Source of the DNA: a virus
Reading direction: 5' to 3' (one strand)
Virus record (IMG/VR): IMGVR_UViG_3300044940_000235
Location: 1-39,370 of that record
Length of the DNA: 39,370 nt
Shown: piece after piece, positions 1 to 5,912 of the stretch
Layout of the letters: every line of letters begins with the position of its first letter
Numbering within the stretch: position 1 is the stretch's first letter
Made by a program: the position numbers and the translations under genes
The notes under the pieces: generated by a model
The model's input: the letters and a program-made list of their open reading frames with translations, nothing else
What the model was told of the DNA's origin: nothing
Databases searched by the model: none

Positions 1-117
1 CGCTCAAGCCAGGCCACAACCTCCGCAGGCGGGCTGGCGGTGCCATTGCACCACCGGTCGACCGCGCTCCTGGTGCGCCCGGTAGCGCGCGCAAGCCAAG
101 GGCGGCTGACGCCAGCC
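1..117. repeat. Terminal direct repeat, left copy
   Basis: Identical over 117 bases to 39254-39370. A reading frame on the minus strand runs from 152 through position 1 and continues in frame at 39253 to a stop at 39178. This shows that the two copies are one locus in a circle. The repeat is best read as an assembly overlap of a circular or circularly permuted genome of 39253 bp. A physical terminal repeat would have to lie inside a gene and is less likely. Confidence 0.95.
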
Positions 118-152
118 GCCCGGAGCAGGTTGGGGAAGTTGGCGGCGCTCAT
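1..152 (-). CDS. Small HTH DNA-binding protein, N-terminal part (spans circular junction)
   Basis: The start codon at 152 overlaps the stop of the upstream 60-aa gene (ATGA). Joined across the junction with 39253-39178 it encodes 75 aa. Residues about 8-50 form a predicted helix-turn-helix: LLRAAGVSRPWLARATG, then RSAVDRWCNGTASPPAEVV, then WLERRL. The pattern resembles Cro/CI-type domains, with an arginine-rich recognition helix. The tail after residue 55 is rich in Pro, Gly and Ala and looks unstructured. It is the last gene of the leftward transcript that begins at the promoter near 385-414. That promoter carries a palindrome over its -10, so autoregulation is plausible. The fold comes from pattern reading; the target is unknown. 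Confidence 0.7.
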   Translation of the reverse strand, partial: MSAANFPNLLRAAGVSRPWLARATGRTRSAVDRWCNGTASPPAEVVAWLE

Positions 153-331
153 CGCGCCGCCTCCGCCTCGCTCGCGACCTTCAAGGCGATCGCGAGCAGT
201 TCCCGGAAGCGGCGCGCAGCCGCGCCGCGCGGATCGGCCGCGATGGCGGCGGCGATGTCGCCGACCGCCGCCCCGGAAACTCGGGACATCTCTTCAAAGA
301 CGGCCGCGACGATGATGTTGGCGGTGGTCAT
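149..331 (-). CDS. Hypothetical protein, 60 aa
   Basis: The start at 331 was chosen because GAGGAGAG lies about 9 bases upstream; a longer in-frame start at 451 has no ribosome binding site and runs back through the promoter. The product is mostly helical (TTANIIVAAVFEEMSRVSG, then VGDIAAAI, then AARRFRELLAIALKVA). The spacing of its hydrophobic and arginine residues loosely resembles DnaA domain IV, but the match is too weak for a call. The stop overlaps the start of the HTH gene at 152, so the two are translationally coupled. It is the first gene after the candidate leftward promoter. Confidence 0.65.
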   Translation of the reverse strand: MTTANIIVAAVFEEMSRVSGAAVGDIAAAIAADPRGAAARRFRELLAIALKVASEAEAAR

Positions 332-377
332 GTTGGTCTCTCCTCTCTGGGAGCCCCGGCCCATCCGAGGCTTTCGA

Positions 378-397
378 TGTGCGCTGTATAGCGCACA
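378..397. promoter_or_regulatory. Palindromic operator over a leftward -10 element
   Basis: TGTGCGCT, four spacer bases (gtat), then AGCGCACA: perfect 8-bp arms. The leftward -10 (TATACA on the minus strand, 385-390) lies in the middle, so a bound repressor would block the promoter. The HTH protein encoded by the same transcript is an obvious candidate ligand (inference). Confidence 0.6.
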
Positions 398-414
398 CCC
401 CCCCCCGGATGCAA
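385..414 (-). promoter_or_regulatory. Sigma70-like leftward promoter with G9 spacer tract
   Basis: On the minus strand, -35 TTGCAT (414-409), an 18-base spacer containing nine consecutive G (plus-strand C at 398-406), and -10 TATACA (390-385). Transcription would start near 378 and run into the 60-aa gene at 331 and the HTH gene. A one-base contraction of the tract would give the optimal 17-base spacer. Confidence 0.5.
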
Positions 415-515
415 GCGGAATCGCGCGCAGGATTATCACGAAATGTTTCATTGCTGCGGCGTTCTGATAGCCGCTGGCGATGCGGGCTAGGCCGTGCCCA
501 CTATGGCAGCGCCCA

Positions 516-1052
516 TCAGTCTCGGGATGCCACAGGCCTGGCAGGAAGCGGCAACCGCCTCAGCTCAGCGGCGACGATCGCGCGGCAGTCGTCGCCGAGA
601 TGGCAGAGCCAATCCGGGCTACGCTCGCCGCCGCGCTCCATTGCCTCAAGCACGCTCGCGCGCGCCAAACAAGCGCAATCCACCTTCGTCGCGCACGCCT
701 CCCGCATCGCCTCCGCCCCGGCGCGGTAGGCATCTGCGAGCGTAACCGCCAGGGTATCCGGCGCCATCGCCACCAATCCTGTGCGCTCCACCCCAGCGAG
801 GAAGTCGCCTTCGCGGTCTTCCCATCCGCGCTTGTAGGCGGCCCTTTCGCGCGCAGCGAGCTCGCGCCGCAGTCGCTCGATTTCGTCTCGCTGCCACCGC
901 AACCCATCGGCGCACTGCGACAGAAACTTCCTCAGCCCCGCGTGCTCGGGACCGATGTATTCTGGATGCCCAGCCCAATCGTCGCACATGCCTAACGCAT
1001 AGTGCGCGATCATCTCGCCGTATGGGGTATCTTCTGGCAGCGAGTCAGTCAT
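516..1052 (-). CDS. Hypothetical phage protein, 178 aa
   Basis: The start at 1052 overlaps the stop of the upstream 341-aa gene (ATGA). The protein begins with an acidic segment (SLPEDTPYGEMIAHYALGM). A charged helix around residues 50-80 (QRDEIERLRRELAARERAAY) may form a short coiled coil. The second half has the pattern AYRAGAEAMREACATKVDC, common in small early proteins of proteobacterial phages. Four cysteines fall between about residues 119 and 150 (ACATKVDCAC, then WLCHLGDDC), which might bind metal. No enzyme motif was recognised. It is third in a leftward run of overlapping genes. Confidence 0.75.
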   Translation of the reverse strand: MTDSLPEDTPYGEMIAHYALGMCDDWAGHPEYIGPEHAGLRKFLSQCADGLRWQRDEIERLRRELAARERAAYKRGWEDREGDFLAGVERTGLVAMAPDTLAVTLADAYRAGAEAMREACATKVDCACLARASVLEAMERGGERSPDWLCHLGDDCRAIVAAELRRLPLPARPVASRD

Positions 1053-2074
1053 GGCGCGGCCTCTATCTGCTCGCGCACGATCTCGCCCCGCAGGCGGTAT
1101 ACCTCGCGCAAGGGGACGCCATGCTGCGAAGCCCAGATCGCCCAGTCCTGGACTTTGCGGCGCATGGCAGCGCGCACGCGCTCTTTGAGCGGGTGCCCCG
1201 CTGGGGGCACGGGCACCATGTCGCCCATAGGCTCGGCAGTCTTGTCAGCCGATTCCGGCGGCGGTGATGGCATGGCGGGAGCGTCCTCCTGCGGCATCTC
1301 GGGCATCGTGACAGAAACCTCCTGCGCCGGCTGCGCTGCTCGGCGCTTCGTCGGGTAGCGATACTCGCGCACCGTGCCGTCTTTGAGCACGCGCCGCGCT
1401 ACCTTGTAGCCGCGTGCTTGGCGCATCTGCCTGACCGACGCCATGGCTTCTCGCAGTTTCTGGCGCCGCTCCTCAGATAAAGATCGCTGCGCCGGACGTC
1501 GCAGCCCAAGCTTCTGCGCCTTGATCCGCACCGCATCAATGCTGCTGATGGGAGGACCTGACAGCGCGTTCAGCCGCGCCAGGACATCCTGCATGGGCAT
1601 CATCTGCGGCCACAGCTCAGCCAACAGCGCTTTGCGCTCCGCCGTCCATACCGGAAGCGGCAAATCCCGGTCGGCCGCAGGAAAGGGGGCCTGAGCCGAC
1701 GACGGAACCGGGGCGTCGTCTGCCGGGATGTCGGCAACCGCAGCGGGCGGAGGACACTGCGGCGGCTCAGGCGTCTCGGGCGGCGCGGCGGTAGCAGTGT
1801 GCCGCGACTGGCACGCGGGCGCAAGGGGCGCCGCGCACTGCTCGGCTGCGACGATATCGGCAAGCACCATCTGACCAATCCGCGCCGTGTCAATCTCCGG
1901 CACGGTGGCGCCGTTTCCGGGCGTCGCCGGCTGCTCGGGCGTGACCGAGCGGGCGAGCGCGGACAGCACCGCGAGGCCGCCGAGAGCAATCCCTAGCGCC
2001 GTTGCGTCGTCCACCTGACCGCGAACCGCGCGCAGCTCGGCGCGCAGGGCCTCAATGGCGGCGTGCAGGCTCAT
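1049..2074 (-). CDS. GcrA/SANT-like DNA-binding protein, 341 aa
   Basis: The start at 2074 was chosen for its ATGA overlap with the upstream stop at 2071; the same frame stays open further upstream, but that part is a shadow of the preceding gene. Residues 1-45 are helical, with a possible hydrophobic stretch at 28-41. Residues 50-140 are a Pro/Ala-rich linker. Residues about 142-193 (starting PVWTAERKALLAELW and ending KAQKLGLRRP) match the helix pattern of GcrA-type or SANT/Myb-like HTH domains. A basic segment (YKVARRVLKDGTVREYRYP) and another low-complexity linker follow. The C-terminal 45 residues (LKERVRAAMRRKVQDWAIWA) form a further charged helical unit. A DNA-binding regulator is inferred; its target is unknown. 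Confidence 0.75.
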   Translation of the reverse strand: MSLHAAIEALRAELRAVRGQVDDATALGIALGGLAVLSALARSVTPEQPATPGNGATVPEIDTARIGQMVLADIVAAEQCAAPLAPACQSRHTATAAPPETPEPPQCPPPAAVADIPADDAPVPSSAQAPFPAADRDLPLPVWTAERKALLAELWPQMMPMQDVLARLNALSGPPISSIDAVRIKAQKLGLRRPAQRSLSEERRQKLREAMASVRQMRQARGYKVARRVLKDGTVREYRYPTKRRAAQPAQEVSVTMPEMPQEDAPAMPSPPPESADKTAEPMGDMVPVPPAGHPLKERVRAAMRRKVQDWAIWASQHGVPLREVYRLRGEIVREQIEAAP

Positions 2075-2376
2075 GCCGCGCCTCCCTTGATCAGAATGGC
2101 TTGCTCCGCAACGCACCCGCAGCGCCCCGGAGAACAGGAGACGCCGGATGCGACACATCCGTTCTCTTCCTGGATCACGCGCAACCACGCGCGGCGTATG
2201 GCGGCCACCTCCGCGCGACGACAATCCGCATATCCCGCCCGATACGTCGCCGCCGCCCATTCTTCCAGCCCATGCCGGGCGCCGTAGTCCCGCACGTCCG
2301 CTGGCACGGGGATGTCGGTAGCGTCCATCATGCCACTGAAGCGAAACGCGAGCGCGTTCAGGTCTTCGCTCCGCAT
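2071..2376 (-). CDS. Hypothetical protein, 101 aa
   Basis: The start at 2376 is favoured because GGAGGA lies 8 bases upstream; the in-frame ATG at 2397 has no such site. The protein carries AAATYRAGYADCRRAEVAAI followed by a tryptophan-containing helix, the same family-level pattern as the 178-aa protein at 516-1052. The C-terminal third has several cysteines (NGCVASGVSCSPGRCGCV), suggesting a metal-binding or disulphide-linked tail. It is the first gene of leftward block A and diverges from the HTH gene at 2491 across a 114-bp switch region. No function was recognised. Confidence 0.7.
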   Translation of the reverse strand: MRSEDLNALAFRFSGMMDATDIPVPADVRDYGARHGLEEWAAATYRAGYADCRRAEVAAIRRAWLRVIQEENGCVASGVSCSPGRCGCVAEQAILIKGGAA

Positions 2377-2406
2377 CTGGCTTATCCTCCGTTGCATACC
2401 GTCCGC

Positions 2407-2436
2407 ACACTACGCCAGGGGGCGCTACAAAAGCAA
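2407..2436 (-). promoter_or_regulatory. Candidate leftward promoter of block A
   Basis: On the minus strand, -35 TTGCTT (2436-2431), an 18-base spacer and -10 TAGTGT (2412-2407). It would drive the gene starting at 2376. Its -35 overlaps the left arm of the palindrome centred at 2446. The -10 is weak, so confidence is moderate. Confidence 0.35.
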
Positions 2437-2463
2437 TCGGTCTTTGCGCAGCCGATTGACTTT
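2429..2463. promoter_or_regulatory. Operator-like palindrome between divergent promoters
   Basis: CAATCGG (2434-2440), 11 bases, then CCGATTG (2452-2458). Extended to 12-base arms, 10 of 12 positions still pair. The left arm covers the leftward -35 and the right arm covers the rightward TTGACT -35, so one bound dimer would repress both promoters. Confidence 0.5.
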
Positions 2464-2484
2464 GTAACGCTGTCTCGCTAACGT
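2456..2484 (+). promoter_or_regulatory. Rightward promoter of block B, apparently leaderless
   Basis: -35 TTGACT (2456-2461), a 17-base spacer and -10 TAACGT (2479-2484). The first base expected in the transcript is at about 2491, which is the A of the HTH gene's ATG. No ribosome binding site precedes that ATG, consistent with a leaderless message as for lambda cI from PRM (known precedent). Confidence 0.55.
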
Positions 2485-2490
2485 GCCGCG

Positions 2491-2736
2491 ATGCGAAACC
2501 ACGATGCCATAAACATCATCGCCAAATGGCCGAGCGTGTCTGCGCTCGCCGACGACCTCGGCATCTCCGCTGTCACCGTGCGAGCCTGGCGCACGCGAGG
2601 CATCCCAGCCAACCGTTGGACCGCAATCGTGCGCGCAGCGCAAGCGCGAGGCCTGCGCGGTGTTAGCTTGACTGCACTCGCAAGAGCGCACGAGCAGAGG
2701 CCAGACGTAGCGCCGAAGACGCCACGCCATGAGTGA
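2491..2736 (+). CDS. Small HTH regulator, carph-isopro/YdaS-like (copy 1)
   Basis: 81 aa. Residues 8-65 show a helix-turn-helix with the signature IIAKWPSVSALADDLGIS, TVRAWRTRGIP, and RW followed by VRAAQARG and GVSLTALA. This matches the small phage HTH family that NCBI calls carph-isopro domain proteins (recalled, not searched). A close paralogue lies at 7934-8152. It is the first gene of block B and diverges from block A across an operator-bearing region. It overlaps the downstream methyltransferase by 8 bases. Its position and size suggest a repressor or Cro-like switch protein; which state it promotes is unknown. The ATG sits at the predicted transcription start, with no ribosome binding site. 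Confidence 0.85.
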   Translation: MRNHDAINIIAKWPSVSALADDLGISAVTVRAWRTRGIPANRWTAIVRAAQARGLRGVSLTALARAHEQRPDVAPKTPRHE

Positions 2737-3547
2737 TCGTAAAGCATGGCCAACGCTAGATGAACAGTATCCCGGCCCGTGGCGGCGGCGCGAGGTGATC
2801 GGGCTGGCGACTCTGTATCTGGGCGATGCGTTGAGCGTGCTGCGTTCTCTGCCTGATGGCGCGGCTGACCTGCTTTTGACAGACCCGCCGTATTCCTCTG
2901 GCGGCATGATGAGAGGGGATAGGACGCAGGATGTTCATACGAAATATGTTCAGAGTGACAGTAAAAGCGGTTACCAACTGAACGGCTTTACTGGCGATAA
3001 TCGCGACCAGCTTGGTTACTGGTTTTGGGTGTCGCTTTGGTTGTCGGAATGCAGGCGCGTCACTACCCCTGGCGGGATCGGCGCCCTGTTCTGCGACTGG
3101 CGGCAACTGCCGGTGACCACCAACGCACTGCAAGCCGGAGGGTATGTCTGGCGCGGCATCGTTCCATGGCACAAGCCGAACGCACGGCCCCATCAAGGTC
3201 GCTGGGCCAACGCGTGCGAATACCTCGTATGGGGCACGAATGGACCGCGCGCGCTTAATGGGTCGCTCTTCCCGGGCATGTATTCGGCTACAGCGCCGCC
3301 TGGCGCCCAACGTGAGCACATCACGCAGAAGCCGCTGCGGTTGATGCTTGACCTTGTGAAGATCGCGCCACCGAAGGGCACGGTGCTGGACCCGTTTATG
3401 GGCAGCGGTACTACCGGCGTCGCAGCGGTAACTCTTGGCCTCCGCTTCATTGGTGTGGAACTAGATCCGCAGCATTTTGAAACGGCCCTGCGCCGCATCG
3501 CCGACGCGCAGCAGCAGGGCGACCTGTTCCGGGATGCTATGGCATGA
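2729..3547 (+). CDS. DNA methyltransferase, beta class (N6-adenine or N4-cytosine)
   Basis: 272 aa, the normal length for phage CcrM/MTases of this class. The catalytic motif DPPY is at residues 52-55, preceded by LLLTDPPY. The AdoMet-binding motif DPFMGSGTTG is at residues 221-230. Catalytic motif first and FxGxG last defines the beta order, which favours N6-adenine or N4-cytosine methylation. The segment between them is the expected target-recognition region. The start overlaps the HTH gene by 8 bases, so the two are cotranslated. No restriction endonuclease is adjacent, so protection of phage DNA from host restriction, or gene regulation, is the likely role. The recognition sequence cannot be read from this. 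Confidence 0.93.
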   Translation: MSDRKAWPTLDEQYPGPWRRREVIGLATLYLGDALSVLRSLPDGAADLLLTDPPYSSGGMMRGDRTQDVHTKYVQSDSKSGYQLNGFTGDNRDQLGYWFWVSLWLSECRRVTTPGGIGALFCDWRQLPVTTNALQAGGYVWRGIVPWHKPNARPHQGRWANACEYLVWGTNGPRALNGSLFPGMYSATAPPGAQREHITQKPLRLMLDLVKIAPPKGTVLDPFMGSGTTGVAAVTLGLRFIGVELDPQHFETALRRIADAQQQGDLFRDAMA

Positions 3548-3704
3548 ATCTGTTCTGCTCCTCGCCTACATCGCGCCGGTCGTCTGGAAGCACCGCGTCG
3601 GCTTCGGCGCGGACACAAGCGCGACGCCATTGCGCGCGCCATTGAGCTACGCCCCGATGCCGCTTCGTTGCTGCGAGGCACGCAGGATTACGGCTGCGCC
3701 GTAG
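3534..3704 (+). CDS. Possible small hypothetical protein, 56 aa
   Basis: This open frame overlaps the methyltransferase end by 14 bases. Its codons from 3546 to about 3660 have C or G in nearly all third positions, as in neighbouring genes. The product starts MLWHESVLLLAYIAPVVWKH and includes a short hydrophobic stretch. There is no good ribosome binding site. An alternative ATG at 3544 overlaps the methyltransferase stop but opens a frame with poor codon bias. The frame converges on the leftward gene ending at 3708. It may be noise. Confidence 0.3.
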   Translation: MLWHESVLLLAYIAPVVWKHRVGFGADTSATPLRAPLSYAPMPLRCCEARRITAAP

Positions 3705-3707
3705 CAC

Positions 3708-3944
3708 TCATGCCGCGCCTCCATCGATCACACGGAACCGCCGCGGCTGCCCACGCAAATGCGGCGGCACGGGTGCAGATGCCATCTCCTGCAGCGCCTC
3801 GCGTGCATGCGCAATGCGCGCGGCCGCTTCCATCAGCGTGGCGAAGCGCGCGCTTTCGGCGGGCCTCGCCGTGTCGAGCGTCGCAGCTGCGAGACGGATT
3901 TTCGCCTCGGCTTCGGCCAGGTCAAAGAAGATTGTCGGGGTCAT
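3708..3944 (-). CDS. Hypothetical helical protein, 78 aa
   Basis: The start at 3944 overlaps the upstream stop (ATGA); an upstream in-frame ATG at 3959 is less likely. The product is almost entirely alpha-helical with heptad-like spacing (AEAEAKIRLAAATLDTA, then ARFATLMEAAARIAHAREAL) and ends in a basic tail (HLRGQPRRFRVIDGG). No motif was recognised. It is the last gene of leftward block C and converges with block B. Confidence 0.65.
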   Translation of the reverse strand: MTPTIFFDLAEAEAKIRLAAATLDTARPAESARFATLMEAAARIAHAREALQEMASAPVPPHLRGQPRRFRVIDGGAA

Positions 3945-4069
3945 GTCATCAGTCTCCAAGCAAGCGCAGCCAGCGCCACCATGGCGACGGCAAGCGGAAG
4001 CCGCGAACGGCGCGCGCTCCGGCGCGTCCGCCGTGTGTAGATCAGGACCGATGCGAGGCTGAGCGGCAT
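3941..4069 (-). CDS. Small membrane protein, 42 aa
   Basis: The start at 4069 overlaps the previous stop (TGATG), and the stop overlaps the next start. The basic N-terminal half (RRTRRSARRSR) is followed by one predicted transmembrane helix, LPLAVAMVALAALAWRLM. By the positive-inside rule the N-terminus should face the cytoplasm. It lies next to a second single-span protein at 4069-4263, so the two may act together at the inner membrane. No homologue was recognised. The confidence rests on the unbroken chain of overlapping starts and stops. Confidence 0.5.
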   Translation of the reverse strand: MPLSLASVLIYTRRTRRSARRSRLPLAVAMVALAALAWRLMT

Positions 4070-4263
4070 CAGAGCAGCCTCAGCATCGCGAGCACGCCGA
4101 TGGCGAGACCGACCACCAGACCGAGGCAGACGCCAATCGCGCAAGAGCCGGGGCAGAAGGCCGTCGGCTTGGGCGACGCCACAGTAAGCGGCTGCGGCGG
4201 AATGAACAGCTCCGGATCGTTGAAGGCACGGGCAGGATGGTAGGGGTCAGGGTGCATGGTCAT
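4069..4263 (-). CDS. Small membrane protein, 64 aa
   Basis: The start at 4263 overlaps the upstream stop (ATGA); a second ATG at 4257 is possible. The N-terminal 40 residues are polar and proline-rich (MHPDPYHPARAF, then PPQPLTVASPKP). Residues about 41-64 form one transmembrane helix (CAIGVCLGLVVGLAIGVLAM). Together with the 42-aa protein downstream it forms a pair of tiny membrane proteins in the early leftward operon. Superinfection exclusion is a known role for such early phage proteins, but here it is a guess. Confidence 0.6.
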   Translation of the reverse strand: MTMHPDPYHPARAFNDPELFIPPQPLTVASPKPTAFCPGSCAIGVCLGLVVGLAIGVLAMLRLL

Positions 4264-4553
4264 GCGCCGATTCCTTGCGACGGGAGGATTGTGGGAAGTG
4301 TGATCGCCGGTTCTTCAGGCGCCAGGTCAAGGGCCGCGGCGCTCAGGCGGTGCCAGCGCTCGAGTCTGCCGCCTGTGAAGATGACGGTGATCCAGTCGCC
4401 GTCGTCATACCACGCGGTCAAGCGGATGCCGTTCCGGTCGCGCATGACGCGGCCGTGCATGGCGCGCCAATACTGCGGCGATCCACGCTCGTGGCAGTTG
4501 CGGATGTCTCGCGTAATACGCCACTCCGCAACGTCGTCAATCGCCTCACTCAT
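4260..4553 (-). CDS. Hypothetical protein, 97 aa
   Basis: The start at 4553 is supported by GGAGGGAAC immediately upstream; an in-frame ATG at 4565 lacks a ribosome binding site. It overlaps the end of the cytosine methyltransferase by 8 bases. The sequence is mixed alpha/beta, with WRITRDIRNCHERGSPQYW and a likely beta segment (GIRLTAWYDDGDWITVIF). No catalytic motif was recognised. It is cotranslated with the methyltransferase and might be an accessory factor, but nothing in the sequence proves that. Confidence 0.7.
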   Translation of the reverse strand: MSEAIDDVAEWRITRDIRNCHERGSPQYWRAMHGRVMRDRNGIRLTAWYDDGDWITVIFTGGRLERWHRLSAAALDLAPEEPAITLPTILPSQGIGA

Positions 4554-5757
4554 AGTTCCCTCCATTCACGCGCGGCGTAATGGCCGCGCTCCTCACTGCT
4601 TCATCGCCAAGCGGCCGCGACGCCATCGCGTGTTCGCAAGTCGCAATTCGCTCCCCGATCCATCGCATGACAGGAACGGCCATGCTGTTCCCTAGCGCCT
4701 TGTAACGCGGTCCATCGGCAGCAGGCTTCCCGCGATAGGGGACCAGCGTCCAATCATCTGGGAAACCTTGCAGCCGTTCGCACTCGCGGGGGGTTAGCCT
4801 GCGCACGGCTTTACGCAAGGCAAGGTAAGACCGGCTTGATCCGCCGGACGCCGCTCGGATGTTCGCAGTGTCATGCGGCCCTTCCGGCATGGAACCTCCT
4901 TCTCGACCGCGCAGATCGAACGCAACTGCTGCGGGAATGAGCGGCGTCCCGCGTCCCGTGCCATCCTCGCTTGCGTCGAACCCTTCGCAGCGCAGGGTGT
5001 GGGCGATGAATGTCTCAGTAGCAAAGTCATGGCGACCAGACGCCGTTCCGCAGGCGTTTAGCGCGGCGGCGACATCAATAGGGACAGATGTGTTGTTTCC
5101 GCCGTATGCGATCAGTCCCCCGTCGCAGTCAAAGTCTGTCCCGAGGCCGCCGCCCGCAGTGCTTCGGCAAGGGATGGTGGGAGCGACTTCCCTCGCTTTT
5201 CGGCGCGGCGCAGGATTCCCGCGCAGGCTCGCGCGCTCAAAAAGAACCGCTGCGGCAGGTCGCCAGTCTCCAAGATATCCGACAACGAAGACACGACGAC
5301 GACGCTGGGGCACTCCGAAATACTGAGCGTCCAGCACTCGGTAGGCGAACCCATACCCGCATTGGACCAAGCCCCCGAGGAAGGCACCAAAATCCCGTCC
5401 TCCGTTGCTCGACAAAACTCCTGGGACATTCTCCCAGACGATCCAGCGGGGGCGAAGGCGATAAGCCAATCGCAGAAACGCAAGGGCCAAGTTGCCGCGC
5501 TCGTCAGCCAACCCTCTGCGCAATCCCGCGACGCTGAACGACTGGCATGGGGTTCCTCCGACCAGAAGGTCAATTGGTAGATACTGTCCGGTCTTGATGG
5601 TGGTGAAGTCGCCATGGATCGGAACCCCTGGGAACCTATGCTCCAGCACCGCGCGGGGGAATGGCGCGATTTCTGACAGGAAAGCATTTCGCCAGCCAAG
5701 CGGGTGCCAAGCGCACTCCGGCGCGCCGATGCCGGAGCAGACGGACCCGATCATCAT
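4546..5757 (-). CDS. C5-cytosine DNA methyltransferase (Dcm family)
   Basis: 403 aa. All core motifs are present in order. AdoMet motif I is SVCSGIGAPECAW near the N-terminus. Motif IV is GGTPCQSFSVAG, with catalytic Cys71. Motif VI is WENV with Glu109. Motif VIII is QRRRRVF. A target-recognition region of about 120 residues follows, then motif IX (RRLTPRECERLQGFP) and motif X (GNSMAVPV). The enzyme should methylate cytosine at C5 in a sequence set by the target-recognition region, which cannot be inferred here. No endonuclease partner is nearby, so it is most likely an orphan anti-restriction enzyme. Its start lies inside the stop of the 52-aa gene upstream. Confidence 0.95.
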   Translation of the reverse strand: MMIGSVCSGIGAPECAWHPLGWRNAFLSEIAPFPRAVLEHRFPGVPIHGDFTTIKTGQYLPIDLLVGGTPCQSFSVAGLRRGLADERGNLALAFLRLAYRLRPRWIVWENVPGVLSSNGGRDFGAFLGGLVQCGYGFAYRVLDAQYFGVPQRRRRVFVVGYLGDWRPAAAVLFERASLRGNPAPRRKAREVAPTIPCRSTAGGGLGTDFDCDGGLIAYGGNNTSVPIDVAAALNACGTASGRHDFATETFIAHTLRCEGFDASEDGTGRGTPLIPAAVAFDLRGREGGSMPEGPHDTANIRAASGGSSRSYLALRKAVRRLTPRECERLQGFPDDWTLVPYRGKPAADGPRYKALGNSMAVPVMRWIGERIATCEHAMASRPLGDEAVRSAAITPRVNGGNYE

Positions 5758-5912
5758 GCCTCGGCCACCGCCAACGCCATCGCGCGTTCAGCCGCGAGCA
5801 GCACCATGTCGCGGAAGCAAGGATCGCTTGCAGCACGCTGTGATGCGCTGAGCGAGATACGCGGCGGCCAAACGCGCGTCCAAGAGCGCGCGATGTGTTT
5901 CCGCGCGCTCAT
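5754..5912 (-). CDS. Small hypothetical protein, 52 aa
   Basis: It starts at 5912, overlapping the RecT stop (ATGA), and ends by overlapping the methyltransferase start, so it fits the chain of coupled genes exactly. The C-terminal half (PCFRDMVLLAAERAMALAVA) is a clean amphipathic helix. The N-terminal half has poorer codon bias than another frame across the same bases. A past frameshift in the first 25 codons is therefore possible. No function was recognised. Confidence 0.5.
   Translation of the reverse strand: MSARKHIARSWTRVWPPRISLSASQRAASDPCFRDMVLLAAERAMALAVAEA

Noticed and set aside
1-117. 117-base repeat as a physical terminal redundancy
   Set aside because: A gene reads through the joined ends and terminase type suggests cos packaging, so assembly overlap is simpler.
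332-451. N-terminal extension of the 60-aa gene to an ATG at 451
   Set aside because: It would be translated through the promoter and operator and lacks a ribosome binding site. The ATG at 331 has GAGGAGAG.
490-516. Start codon at 516 overlapping the stop of the 178-aa gene
   Set aside because: The frame ends after nine codons and has no further support.
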